Positions 50,784 through 59,593 of a stretch of DNA of 64,000 nt are shown in pieces; the stretch's first letter is position 1; each line of letters starts with the position of its first letter. The stretch spans positions 62,001 through 126,000 of the forward strand of contig JACWDT010000001.1 of NCBI GenBank assembly GCA_014653985.1, read 5' to 3'. A model generated the notes under the pieces. That model was not told the origin of the DNA. It saw nothing but the letters and a program-made list of their open reading frames with translations, and made no database searches. The stretch comes from Pelagibacterales bacterium SAG-MED22. Its GTDB lineage: Bacteria; Pseudomonadota; Alphaproteobacteria; Pelagibacterales; Pelagibacteraceae. The translations under genes were made by a program, and so were the position numbers.

Positions 50784-51869
50784 ATGGATTTGATACCTCA
50801 AAACCAAGAGATTAAAAATATCCTTGAAAAAAGAGGAATGATCTCCCAAAAAATCACCAATGAAATTTCTGAAAGTTGGACAAGATGTGTGAACAATGGA
50901 CTAGACCCTTTTAAAGATCCAAAGCAAAGTATTATTTCTTCAATAGAACTTAAAAAGATCAAAGAAAAAAACGAGAGTATAAGAAAATTAATTATACCAG
51001 AATTAGAACTTTTATATTCCCAAATTGCTGGAACTAATTTCATGGTAGCATACTCAGATGAAAGTGGATTAGTACTTGATACCATTTACGATAAAACTTG
51101 TCTTCAAACAGATGTTGGCAAAACAGTTGTGCCTGGATCCATTTGGGCTGAAAATGTTTGCGGCACTAATGGTTTAGGATTGTCAGTTGAATTAAAAAAA
51201 CCAACCATTGTTTCTGGTAAAGAGCATTTCTTTATTGCACACGAAAATATTTCATGTTTTGCAAGCCCAATTATTAACTACGATGGTAAAACAATTGGTA
51301 TCATTGATGCTTCTACTGACTCTATGTCAAGAGAGCAACATACTTTGGCGCTAGTAAAACTTGCAACCAGGAGTATTGAAACAAAATTATTTATTAGAAA
51401 ATTTAATAATGAATTAATTTTGTCTTTCCATCCAAGATTAGAATACTTATCAACAACAAGTGTTGGATTATTGGCAATCAATGGTGATGGTGTAATCGTT
51501 GGAGCAAATCAAAATGCAAAAATTATGCTTAATGGTTTAGTAGATTTAAAAAATGAAAACTTTAATAAGATCTTCACAAATTCTTTTTCCTCTATTGCTT
51601 CAGAATTATTAAACGATAAAACTTTAAAGATAACTGATCACATGGGTTCATCTGTTTTTGTAACAAAAAGCCAAAACTTTAAAGAAAACAAACTTATAGC
51701 TAATAATAGTTCAAAAAAAATTTACGCTTGTAAAAAATGTAATGACACAAAAATTCGAAGAGAAAGATGTAAACTAATTAGATCAACTTATTTAGAATCA
51801 AAGAATATAATGGCTGTCTCTAGAAAATTAGGAGTTTCGAGAACAACTGTTTATAAACATCTTAATTAA
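50784..51869 (+). CDS. GAF-domain regulator with Fis-type HTH (AcoR-like, no AAA+ domain)
   Basis: A 361-residue regulator resembling both ends of AcoR-type activators. The N-terminal part has the SWTRCVNNGLDP motif and a GAF-like sensor (about 60-190) with ENVCGTNGLGLSVEL and GKEHFFIAHENISC. A second sensor-like region follows, then a Cys pair (CKKC), then a Fis-type helix-turn-helix at the end (MAVSRKLGVSRTTVYKHL). The central AAA+ sigma-54 ATPase domain of AcoR is missing. It is divergent from the ADH/ABC operon, which it probably controls; the effector is unknown but may be the imported solute or its aldehyde. Confidence 0.88.
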   Translation: MDLIPQNQEIKNILEKRGMISQKITNEISESWTRCVNNGLDPFKDPKQSIISSIELKKIKEKNESIRKLIIPELELLYSQIAGTNFMVAYSDESGLVLDTIYDKTCLQTDVGKTVVPGSIWAENVCGTNGLGLSVELKKPTIVSGKEHFFIAHENISCFASPIINYDGKTIGIIDASTDSMSREQHTLALVKLATRSIETKLFIRKFNNELILSFHPRLEYLSTTSVGLLAINGDGVIVGANQNAKIMLNGLVDLKNENFNKIFTNSFSSIASELLNDKTLKITDHMGSSVFVTKSQNFKENKLIANNSSKKIYACKKCNDTKIRRERCKLIRSTYLESKNIMAVSRKLGVSRTTVYKHLN

Positions 51870-51875
51870 ATAAAT

Positions 51876-53087
51876 TTATTTATTTTTAACCAAAAAATAA
51901 AAATAAGATGAGAGAGAAGTAAGAAGAACAAAAATCATAGCAAATTTAAAAGAATTTATTTCGGAAAAATTTAGACCAATTCCTAGGTCAATAATCAGTC
52001 CAATTATCCATTGTAAGGAAAATGCTCCTATAAATATTAATAAATTAAAAGATGTTAAGGCTTTACCAGCATTTGATAATGAAAAAGCCATACCAACCGC
52101 AGGCTGAGTTAAAGATAAAAATATTGAACTAACTATGAATATTGCCCAATGAATTGCCCCAGCGTTTGGACCTAAATAAATAATTATTGATAACACTATT
52201 AAATTTATTGGAGCACCAAATCTTAACAGTTTTACAGCATCACTTACACTTTTTGAAAACCTTGGAACAAAATAGCCCCAACTTAAGAAAGAGAAAAGCA
52301 TACAAAAATAAATTAGAAAAAGACCTTGGGCACTTTCTTCTGGAGTGTATCCAGAAACTCTTACCATCCATGGGCCAGCCCACAATGTTTGGATAGCAAA
52401 TAATCCTCCATAATTAAAAAATCCCATTGGAACCAAACTTTTAAATAAGGGATTTTTCCAAACAGTGCTTAATTTTGAATCGCCAGAGTCTTCATTAGTA
52501 ATTCTATCTGAGTCCCACTTGGGGATAAATACAATGATCAAAACTATACTTAAAAAAGTTAAAACAGCTAAATACATAAATATATCTCTCCATCCAATTA
52601 TTGGTAAAAAATATTGAACTGGCAAACTAGAGGATAGCATTCCGATGGCTCCTACCATTAACATCCAAGAATTAGCTCGTTGTTGAGTTTGATCCTGATA
52701 CCAAATTCTATATGCAGTCAATGGTCCCATCAAACATGCACCCACTCCAACACCAATTAAAATTCTTGAAACGAGAAGCATTTTTAAATTTTGTGCTGAG
52801 GCGAATAAAATTAACCCAATAATTGTTAAAGATAAAAAATAAGAAACAATTTTCTTTGGTCCTTTCGAGTCTAATAAATAACCAAGTGGAATTTGAACGC
52901 TCGCAAATCCTAAAAAATATCCGCCTCCTAGAAGACCAAGTTCTCCAGCTGTTAGATTAAATTCGGTAACTAGCTCTGGTGAAATAGTTGCAGTAATTGC
53001 TCTTAGAAGATTTGAAATGAAATATCCTAAAGCAAAAACTAAAAATATCGTAATAGCCTTTGATTTGGCTAAAACAGGTTTATTCAT
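51876..53087 (-). CDS. Major facilitator superfamily transporter
   Basis: A 403-residue carrier with about 12 membrane helices. The MFS signature after helix 2 is present (GYLLDSKGPKKIVSYFL), as is the helix 4 region RILIGVGVGACLMGP. The substrate is not evident. It heads the gene run of hydroxyacid enzymes by nine bases, so a 2-hydroxy acid or related carboxylate is a reasonable guess. It converges with the regulator gene, six bases apart. Confidence 0.88.
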   Translation of the reverse strand: MNKPVLAKSKAITIFLVFALGYFISNLLRAITATISPELVTEFNLTAGELGLLGGGYFLGFASVQIPLGYLLDSKGPKKIVSYFLSLTIIGLILFASAQNLKMLLVSRILIGVGVGACLMGPLTAYRIWYQDQTQQRANSWMLMVGAIGMLSSSLPVQYFLPIIGWRDIFMYLAVLTFLSIVLIIVFIPKWDSDRITNEDSGDSKLSTVWKNPLFKSLVPMGFFNYGGLFAIQTLWAGPWMVRVSGYTPEESAQGLFLIYFCMLFSFLSWGYFVPRFSKSVSDAVKLLRFGAPINLIVLSIIIYLGPNAGAIHWAIFIVSSIFLSLTQPAVGMAFSLSNAGKALTSFNLLIFIGAFSLQWIIGLIIDLGIGLNFSEINSFKFAMIFVLLTSLSSYFYFLVKNK

Positions 53088-53096
53088 GAATTTTGA

Positions 53097-54050
53097 TTAA
53101 TTTACTTTATTCTTACAGCTGCCCCTTTTAAAAAATTCATCAATATTATCTATTGCTAAATTAGCCATTGCTGTTCGGGTTTCTTTAGTAGCACTGCCTA
53201 AATGTGGGAGGATAAATGCGCTTTTATGTTTAAGATATCCAGGATTTAGATTTGGTTCATTCTTATAAACATCCAATCCTACAGCGTAAACTTTTCTTCG
53301 TTCAAGAGCATCTATCAAAGCTTCATCCTCGATAATATCTCCTCTTGCAACGTTTGTAACAATTGCTCCTTTAGGTAAATATTCAATTGTATCTTTATTA
53401 ATCATATCGACTGTTTCTTTTGAAGCTGGACAACAAACAGATAATACATCTGATACTGAAAGTAAGTCTTTTAAATTATCATGGTATGTTGCTCCACCTT
53501 CTTTATCTTCACTTAGCTTAGATCTATTGTGATAATGAATGATCATTCCCAAAGATTTAGCAACTTTTGCAATTTTTTGTCCAATTCTCCCCATGCCAAG
53601 TATTCCAAGTCTGGCGCCTGTTAGTTGTTTGCCAATTAAATAATCTGCTGACCATTTCCAGCCACCTACTTTTGCACTTTCTATTCCCTCAGCAGCACGT
53701 CTGCATGCACCCAAAATCAACAATACTCCAATCTCAGCTGTTGCATCAGTCAAAACATCTGGAGTATTGGTAACCACAATACCTTTTTTCTTTGCAGCTT
53801 CTAAGTCTATGTTTCCAAATCCAACAGCAAAATTTGAAATAATTTTTATCGAGTCTGGAAGTTGATTTATTGTTTCAGCATCTAATTTATCAGTTAAGGA
53901 CGACAATATCCCATCTTGCCCACCACTTAACTCAATTAATTTTTTTTGAGAATATAATTCATCATTTAAATTAAAATTAGCTTCAAATGTTTCTTTGGCT
54001 TTATCCTCACACGATCTTAATAATCTCCTAGTGATCAGGATTTTTTTCAT
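53097..54050 (-). CDS. D-isomer-specific 2-hydroxyacid dehydrogenase (glyoxylate/hydroxypyruvate reductase type)
   Basis: A 317-residue NAD(P)-linked dehydrogenase. Nucleotide motif GILGMGRIGQKIAK near residue 150, the catalytic Arg in NVARGDIIEDEAL, Glu in YKNEP, and His in LPHLGSAT are all visible, as in GRHPR-like enzymes that reduce glyoxylate or hydroxypyruvate. It lies between the MFS gene and the FAD dehydrogenase, so it may interconvert glyoxylate and glycolate in this cluster. Confidence 0.9.
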   Translation of the reverse strand: MKKILITRRLLRSCEDKAKETFEANFNLNDELYSQKKLIELSGGQDGILSSLTDKLDAETINQLPDSIKIISNFAVGFGNIDLEAAKKKGIVVTNTPDVLTDATAEIGVLLILGACRRAAEGIESAKVGGWKWSADYLIGKQLTGARLGILGMGRIGQKIAKVAKSLGMIIHYHNRSKLSEDKEGGATYHDNLKDLLSVSDVLSVCCPASKETVDMINKDTIEYLPKGAIVTNVARGDIIEDEALIDALERRKVYAVGLDVYKNEPNLNPGYLKHKSAFILPHLGSATKETRTAMANLAIDNIDEFFKRGSCKNKVN

Positions 54051-54058
54051 ATTTAAGA

Positions 54059-55432
54059 TTAGTTTAGATCGAAAATTTTTCCAGGATTCATTATATTATT
54101 TGGATCTAATGTTCTTTTAATTGATTTCATTACTGGAATACTATCGGGATGCTGCTCTAATAAATACTCTTTTTTATGGAGACCTACACCATGTTCACCT
54201 GTGATGGTTCCCTCAAGCTCTAAAGCTTTTCTAATTAACGAGCTATTAAAAGCTCTAAGTTGTTTATACATTTCTTTTTTTGCAGGATCGTAAGGTAGAA
54301 CGACATGGAAATTTCCATCACCCATGTGGCCAACCATTGGAGCCCTAACTCCAAATTCTTTTGCTTTTTCTTCTGCAAATTTTACACACTCTGTAATCTT
54401 TGAAATTGGAACACATACATCAGTTGAATAAACTCTTCCGTTATCATTTAAAGCCTTAACAGAATAATATACGTCCCATCTCGCTTGCCAAAGTTTATTT
54501 CTATCTTCTAAATCTTTAGCCCACTTAAAAGAACTACCTTTGTTATCTTTTGATAATTCTTCTACAATTTCAATATTTTCTTTATTCGAGGACTCTGATC
54601 CATGAAATTCAAAAAATAAAGTTGGCACTGCCTCAATATCTTTTAATTTTGAATAATTAATACTAATACCCATTTGATCTGCATTTAACATTTCAATCCT
54701 TGCAATTGGAACACCATACTGAATAACCTGTTGAGCTGTCATTACTGCATCCTCTAATGAAGGAAAATGACAAACTGCACTCATGATACTTTCTGGTATT
54801 GGAGATAATCTTAAATGAACTTCAGTAATAATACCTAGAGTTCCTTCTGATCCCACAAATAGATTAGTTAAATTATAACCTGCTGAAGTTTTTTTAGTTC
54901 TACCACCTGTATTAATGATATCACCATTTGGTAAAACTACCGTTAGACCTGAAATAACAGTCTTCATAGTTCCATATTTTACAGCCATTGTTCCTGATGC
55001 TGAGGTTGAGGCCATACCACCTAAAGCTGCGTTTGCTCCAGGATCAATTGGGAAAAAAACTCCATCTTCTCTCAAATACTCGTTTAATTGTTCTTTTGTT
55101 ACACAAGCTTGAACTCTACAATCAAAATCTTCAGCATTAACACTTAAAATTTTATTCATTTTTTCTAAACAAATAGTTATGCCATCTTCATTTCCCACAA
55201 CATTCCCCTCTAAAGATGTTCCTGTACCATACGGAACTACTGGTATTTTATGTTCATTACAAAGCTTTAATATTTTTGAAACTTCTTCATTAGTTTCAGG
55301 AAAGACCACTGCCTTAGATAGAATTGGATCGTAGGTATCTTCACCTCTTGCATAATTTCCACGAGCAGACTCTGATGTTGAATATCTGCTGTTTAAAAGA
55401 TTTTTTAATTCTATCTCAACTTGCTGGTTCAT
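54059..55432 (-). CDS. FAD-linked D-lactate/D-2-hydroxyacid dehydrogenase
   Basis: A 457-residue flavoprotein of the PCMH/VAO fold, nearest to cytochrome-linked D-lactate dehydrogenases (LDHD) and GlcD. FAD contacts: PVVPYGTGTSLEGN near residue 60-75 and the SGTMAVKYGTMK stretch. The C-terminal domain has MVGHMGDGNFHVV with metal-binding His and ITGEHGVGLHKKEYL. Separate glcE and glcF genes are not next to it, which favours a one-subunit D-lactate or D-2-hydroxyacid dehydrogenase over glycolate oxidase. Confidence 0.88.
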   Translation of the reverse strand: MNQQVEIELKNLLNSRYSTSESARGNYARGEDTYDPILSKAVVFPETNEEVSKILKLCNEHKIPVVPYGTGTSLEGNVVGNEDGITICLEKMNKILSVNAEDFDCRVQACVTKEQLNEYLREDGVFFPIDPGANAALGGMASTSASGTMAVKYGTMKTVISGLTVVLPNGDIINTGGRTKKTSAGYNLTNLFVGSEGTLGIITEVHLRLSPIPESIMSAVCHFPSLEDAVMTAQQVIQYGVPIARIEMLNADQMGISINYSKLKDIEAVPTLFFEFHGSESSNKENIEIVEELSKDNKGSSFKWAKDLEDRNKLWQARWDVYYSVKALNDNGRVYSTDVCVPISKITECVKFAEEKAKEFGVRAPMVGHMGDGNFHVVLPYDPAKKEMYKQLRAFNSSLIRKALELEGTITGEHGVGLHKKEYLLEQHPDSIPVMKSIKRTLDPNNIMNPGKIFDLN

Positions 55433-55477
55433 AATTCTAAGTGTTAATATTAATAAAAAAAAATTAAAAAATACAGC

Positions 55478-56644
55478 TTATTTAGAAAGCATCTTGCCTA
55501 TATTTTCCAATGCTTGCTGTATATTATCTCTAGATGCGGCAAAGCTAAATCTAACATAATCCTGGCAAGTTTTACCAAATGCTGTACCCGGAACAATAGC
55601 AACTCCAGCCTCATGCATAGCTTTTTTACAAAATTCAGAACCATTCATGCCTGTACCTATTACTTTTGGAAAAGCGTAAAAAGCACCACCGGGTAAACTA
55701 CATTCAATTCCAGGTAAATCATTTAATCCTTTATGGATTAAATTTCTTCTTAATGTAAATTTATCTAACATGTCTTTAATCGAGTCATCTGGGCCATCTA
55801 AAGCTGCTATACCTGCATATTGTGCAGCTGCATTTACACAAGATACACTATTTATTAATAATTTATTAACATGTGGAATCATTTCTTTAGGCCAATAACT
55901 CCATCCTAGTCTCCAACCAGTCATTGAGTAAGCTTTACTCCATCCCTCTAAAACAATTAGCCTATCCTTTAAAGCTTCATAATGAAAAAAAGACGGCATT
56001 TCTTTGTAATCAAAAATTTGTCTACTATAAATTTCGTCACTTAGAATAGTTACGTGCGGATATTTTTCTAATTCTTTTGCAAAATAATCTATTACCGGTT
56101 TCTCAACAAAACTGCCAGTTGGATTATTTGGGTTAATCAAAATTAACAATCTAGTTTTATCAGTAATTAAGGATAATATTTTATCTGGATCAAATTTAAG
56201 ATCTTTATCTTCAGTAAGATCATAGGGTACAGGTGTCGAACCGGTATAATTTATCATTGATTCATAAATCGGAAATGCTGGAGTAGGATGAATTATTTCT
56301 GCTCCTGGTTCACCAAAACATTGAATGGCATAACTCATCGTAGGTTTTCCACCAGGCATAATTAAAATTCTTTCGGCATCAATATTAGCGTTATACTGTT
56401 TTTTAATCCACCTTGTTACAGCTTCTCTACATTCTGGAATTCCATTCGACATTACATATCCATGGTGTCCATCATCTAAAGCTTTTTTTGCAGCTTCGAC
56501 TACGTGCTTAGGTGTTTTAAAATCTGGCTGACCTAATCCTAAATGAATCATTGGATTGCCTTTCGCTTCTAATGCTTTAGCTTCAGCTAAGACACTAAAT
56601 GCTGATTCAGTTCCTAAATTATCTAAATTTTTTGCAAGTTTCAT
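55478..56644 (-). CDS. Class I/II pyridoxal phosphate aminotransferase
   Basis: A 388-residue fold type I aminotransferase, similar to aspartate aminotransferases of the AspC/AAT-I group. The PLP Lys is in EGWSKAYSMTGWRLGW near residue 235, the LINPNNPTGS motif binds the cofactor, and the C-terminal Arg is in YVRFSFAAS. The amino donor is not clear from sequence; within the hydroxyacid cluster it could aminate glyoxylate or another 2-oxo acid. Confidence 0.9.
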   Translation of the reverse strand: MKLAKNLDNLGTESAFSVLAEAKALEAKGNPMIHLGLGQPDFKTPKHVVEAAKKALDDGHHGYVMSNGIPECREAVTRWIKKQYNANIDAERILIMPGGKPTMSYAIQCFGEPGAEIIHPTPAFPIYESMINYTGSTPVPYDLTEDKDLKFDPDKILSLITDKTRLLILINPNNPTGSFVEKPVIDYFAKELEKYPHVTILSDEIYSRQIFDYKEMPSFFHYEALKDRLIVLEGWSKAYSMTGWRLGWSYWPKEMIPHVNKLLINSVSCVNAAAQYAGIAALDGPDDSIKDMLDKFTLRRNLIHKGLNDLPGIECSLPGGAFYAFPKVIGTGMNGSEFCKKAMHEAGVAIVPGTAFGKTCQDYVRFSFAASRDNIQQALENIGKMLSK

Positions 56645-56662
56645 AATTTTAAAAAATGAAAA

Positions 56663-56720
56663 CCTAGACGAAAACTAGGCTAATGTCTATTCATGTTTTT
56701 TAAATAACCTGTTTTAGGTT
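56663..56720 (-). promoter_or_regulatory. Two short hairpins in the spacer after the hydroxyacid oxidase gene
   Basis: The 106-base spacer contains CCTAG/CTAGG (56663-56667, 56675-56679) and AACCT/AGGTT (56706-56710, 56716-56720). On the minus strand the first is followed by a T-rich run (TTTTCATTTTTT), so it may act as a weak terminator upstream of the aminotransferase. Both stems have only five pairs. Confidence 0.4.
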
Positions 56721-56750
56721 TTTGCAATAATCCTGAAAATTACTTATTGA

Positions 56751-57902
56751 TTAGTTACGGTAGATTATTTTTGACGCATCCAAGTCTTCAATTTTTTTAC
56801 ATCCCATCAAAATCATATTTCTTCTAATTTCTTTTTGCATATTGTCTAATAATCTTTCAACTCCTTTTTGACCTCCGGCTCCTAAGCTAAAAAGAAATGC
56901 TTTACCAAAACTACAAGCAGTTGCCCCTGCAGCTAGCGCTTTAAGAACATGCGTTCCTCTTCTAATACCACCATCAAGTATAATTTCTAACTTATCACCA
57001 ACTGCATCTGAAATAGCTTTCACTTGATCAAAAGGAGATCTTGAACCATCTAATTGTCTTCCTCCATGATTGGAAATCATTATCGCAGTGCAGCCAATAT
57101 CAATTGCTCTTTTAGCATCTTCAACCGACATCACTCCTTTCAATGCAAAAGGACCATCCCATCTCTTAATACAGTACTCTGCATCTTTCCAATTCATTTT
57201 AGGATCGTATTGCTCATTAATATAATCTATGACCGATTTCGCAATGTTAGTTCCTTTGTCAGTTTTGTGTTTAATGTTAGCTAACTCGAATTTTTTATTT
57301 GTTAAATATTTAAAAACCCATTCTGGACGCATCGCAAAACTTAGTAAGCTTTCCAAGGTTAATTTAGGAGGAGTGGTAAACCCAGTTCTATGATCTCTTT
57401 CTCTGTTTCCTGCAACAAGAGTATCCACAGTCAAACAAAGCCCATCAAAATTTGCTCTTCGACATCTATCAATTAAATCGTCAGTAATAGATTGATCTTT
57501 ATGAACATATAGTTGAAAAAGTTTTGGACCACTTGAGATATTGGCTATTTCTTCAATTGAAAACGATGCCATTGTAGACATGCTATACATCGTTCCAAAT
57601 TTTTCAGCAGCTCTCGCTGAAGCTTTGTCTCCTTCAGGAGTGTACAAACTTTGCATTGCTGTCGGTGCCAAGAAAAGAGGCATATCAATTTTTCTACCAA
57701 ATAATGTTGTGGTTAAATCAGGCTCTCCGACACTTGCTAATATATTTGGAACAAGATCACAATCATTGAAAGCATTTGTGTTTCTATTGAGAGTAATTTC
57801 ATCATCTGCACCACCATCAATGTAATGAAAGATAGGAGATGGTAATTTTTTTTTTGCTAATTTTCTAAAGTCTTCAAAATTATAACAATCATTTATGTTC
57901 AT
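56751..57902 (-). CDS. FMN-dependent alpha-hydroxy-acid oxidase/dehydrogenase (LldD-like), copy 1
   Basis: A 383-residue enzyme of the lactate/glycolate oxidase family (TIM barrel, FMN). Visible are HYIDGGADDE at the N-terminus, the catalytic His in SNHGGRQLDGSRSPFDQ, and the FMN-phosphate motif ILDGGIRRGTHVLKA. It oxidises an L-2-hydroxy acid such as lactate or glycolate to the 2-oxo acid; the exact acid is not readable. It lies six bases after a close paralogue. Confidence 0.93.
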   Translation of the reverse strand: MNINDCYNFEDFRKLAKKKLPSPIFHYIDGGADDEITLNRNTNAFNDCDLVPNILASVGEPDLTTTLFGRKIDMPLFLAPTAMQSLYTPEGDKASARAAEKFGTMYSMSTMASFSIEEIANISSGPKLFQLYVHKDQSITDDLIDRCRRANFDGLCLTVDTLVAGNRERDHRTGFTTPPKLTLESLLSFAMRPEWVFKYLTNKKFELANIKHKTDKGTNIAKSVIDYINEQYDPKMNWKDAEYCIKRWDGPFALKGVMSVEDAKRAIDIGCTAIMISNHGGRQLDGSRSPFDQVKAISDAVGDKLEIILDGGIRRGTHVLKALAAGATACSFGKAFLFSLGAGGQKGVERLLDNMQKEIRRNMILMGCKKIEDLDASKIIYRN

Positions 57903-57907
57903 GATTA

Positions 57908-59059
57908 CTATGTTCTAAATCTTAAATTACTTCTATTTAGATCACTTATTTTAGTGCATCCCATTAATTTCATATCTCTTACTAATTCAGACTTATACTT
58001 CTCTAAAGCTCTTTCAACACCTGCTTGTCCAGCTGCAGCTAAAGCATATAAATATAATCTTCCACCAGAACATGCCTTTGCACCTAATGATAATGCTTTA
58101 AGCATATGAGTTCCTCTGTGAATTCCACCCTCACAAATTACATCCAGTTTATCACCAACAGCATCAACAATTTCAGCAAGTTGATCAAAAGGCGACCTTG
58201 ATCCATCAAGTTGTCTTCCACCATGGTTTGAAACCATTATTCCTGTACATCCAATATCTACTGCTCTTTTAGCATCTTCAACACTCATCACTCCTTTTAA
58301 GGCAAAATGACCACCCCATTTAGAGCAAAGTTGTTCTGCATCTTTCCAGTTCATTGACTGATCCAACATTGTAGAAAAATAATTTCCAATTGAAGAGTTG
58401 GTGCTCGTACCTTCTTTTACAAAATCTTGAAGATGAGGTAGTTCAAACTTACCTTTTGTTAAATAATTTATTCCCCACATTGGTTTTGTGGCGAAACTAA
58501 ATAAACTTGATAATGTTAGTTTAGGCGGTGACGTAAACCCAGTTCTCAAATCTCTTTCTCTATTTCCTCCAGTTATTGTATCAACTGTTAGAGCCATCAC
58601 ATCAAACTTAGCAGCTTTTGCTCTTTCTAAACAAGAATCGTTGAGACCTCTGTCTTTATGAAAATAAAACTGAAACATTTTTGGTGTGTCAACAAGTGAA
58701 GAAATTTCCTCTACACTTACTGTTGCTAAAGCAGATACCCCAAACATGGTATTATATTTCTTAGCAGCTTTACCTACTGCTCTTTCTCCATCATAATGAA
58801 ATAATCTCTGTAAAGCGGTAGGTGATAAATAAAAAGGTAAATCTAATTTCTTTCCAAATATTGTTGTAGATAAATCTACATTCTCTACGCCTCTTAAAAC
58901 ATTTGGCACCAAATCAACATCATCAAATGCACTTGTATTTCTTGCATATGTAACTTCATCATCTGCTGCACCATCAATGTAATGAAAAATTGGAGAAGGT
59001 AACTTTTTCTGAGCTAGTTTTCTGAAATCAGCAAAATTATGACAATCTTTTAAATTCAT
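57908..59059 (-). CDS. FMN-dependent alpha-hydroxy-acid oxidase/dehydrogenase (LldD-like), copy 2
   Basis: A second 383-residue member of the same family, clearly related along its whole length to the next gene (same start MNLKDCHNFADFRKLAQKKL versus MNINDCYNFEDFRKLAKKKL). The catalytic His motif SNHGGRQLDGSRSPFDQ is kept, but the FMN motif reads CEGGIHRGTHMLKA instead of LDGGIRRG, and the following ACSGGRLYLYA also differs. The pair arose by tandem duplication; this copy may have changed substrate or flavin handling. Confidence 0.92.
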   Translation of the reverse strand: MNLKDCHNFADFRKLAQKKLPSPIFHYIDGAADDEVTYARNTSAFDDVDLVPNVLRGVENVDLSTTIFGKKLDLPFYLSPTALQRLFHYDGERAVGKAAKKYNTMFGVSALATVSVEEISSLVDTPKMFQFYFHKDRGLNDSCLERAKAAKFDVMALTVDTITGGNRERDLRTGFTSPPKLTLSSLFSFATKPMWGINYLTKGKFELPHLQDFVKEGTSTNSSIGNYFSTMLDQSMNWKDAEQLCSKWGGHFALKGVMSVEDAKRAVDIGCTGIMVSNHGGRQLDGSRSPFDQLAEIVDAVGDKLDVICEGGIHRGTHMLKALSLGAKACSGGRLYLYALAAAGQAGVERALEKYKSELVRDMKLMGCTKISDLNRSNLRFRT

Positions 59060-59067
59060 AAATCTTC

Positions 59068-59580
59068 TTAAAAGTTTTTTAAGAAATTAAACATATAACT
59101 ATTTGCCCCAGGATTTTTGTCTCCTAAACTCGCATTAGATATGTGATTATATGAGAAGCCCAATTCACTTGTTTTTGATAAATCAAGTGAAAATTGTAAC
59201 TCACTCTTAAATTCAATTAAATGACCCAAATCTTTACCATCTCCCTCATGATATAATCCTGGTGTAAAACTCGGTGTAAAATTTAATGCTCCAATTTTAT
59301 ATTGAGCTTGAACGCCAGTATACAAATAACCTGCAGCATCTGCTGTGATTAAAGCTCCAGTAATTGGTGAAAGATTTCCTAGAAAAGTATCCTTATTCAA
59401 GTTCTCATTTTGATGTTGAAAACCTAACAATGTCGATTTTTTACCATCATCGCTAAAATCAAACATGCCTGTATAAACATTAAATTCTGTATTTTGATTT
59501 TTTATTTTTAATTCTTCAGCATTCACTGAAATAGTAAAAAAAACAAAGAATAATGACGTTAGAAAAGTTTTTAATTTCAT
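59068..59580 (-). CDS. Probable lipid A deacylase (PagL/acyloxyacyl hydrolase family)
   Basis: A 170-residue protein with a signal peptide (MKLKTFLTSLFFVFFTISVNA) and beta-barrel-like alternation, ending in Phe as outer-membrane proteins often do. The C-terminal stretch ELGFSYNHISNASLGDKNPG carries the His-x-Ser-Asn motif and NPG of PagL-type lipid A 3-O-deacylases, whose His and Ser are catalytic. The position of the usual third catalytic residue (Glu) is uncertain here. The call rests on these motifs, length and location. Confidence 0.7.
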   Translation of the reverse strand: MKLKTFLTSLFFVFFTISVNAEELKIKNQNTEFNVYTGMFDFSDDGKKSTLLGFQHQNENLNKDTFLGNLSPITGALITADAAGYLYTGVQAQYKIGALNFTPSFTPGLYHEGDGKDLGHLIEFKSELQFSLDLSKTSELGFSYNHISNASLGDKNPGANSYMFNFLKNF

Positions 59581-59593
59581 AGATAATTAATAA

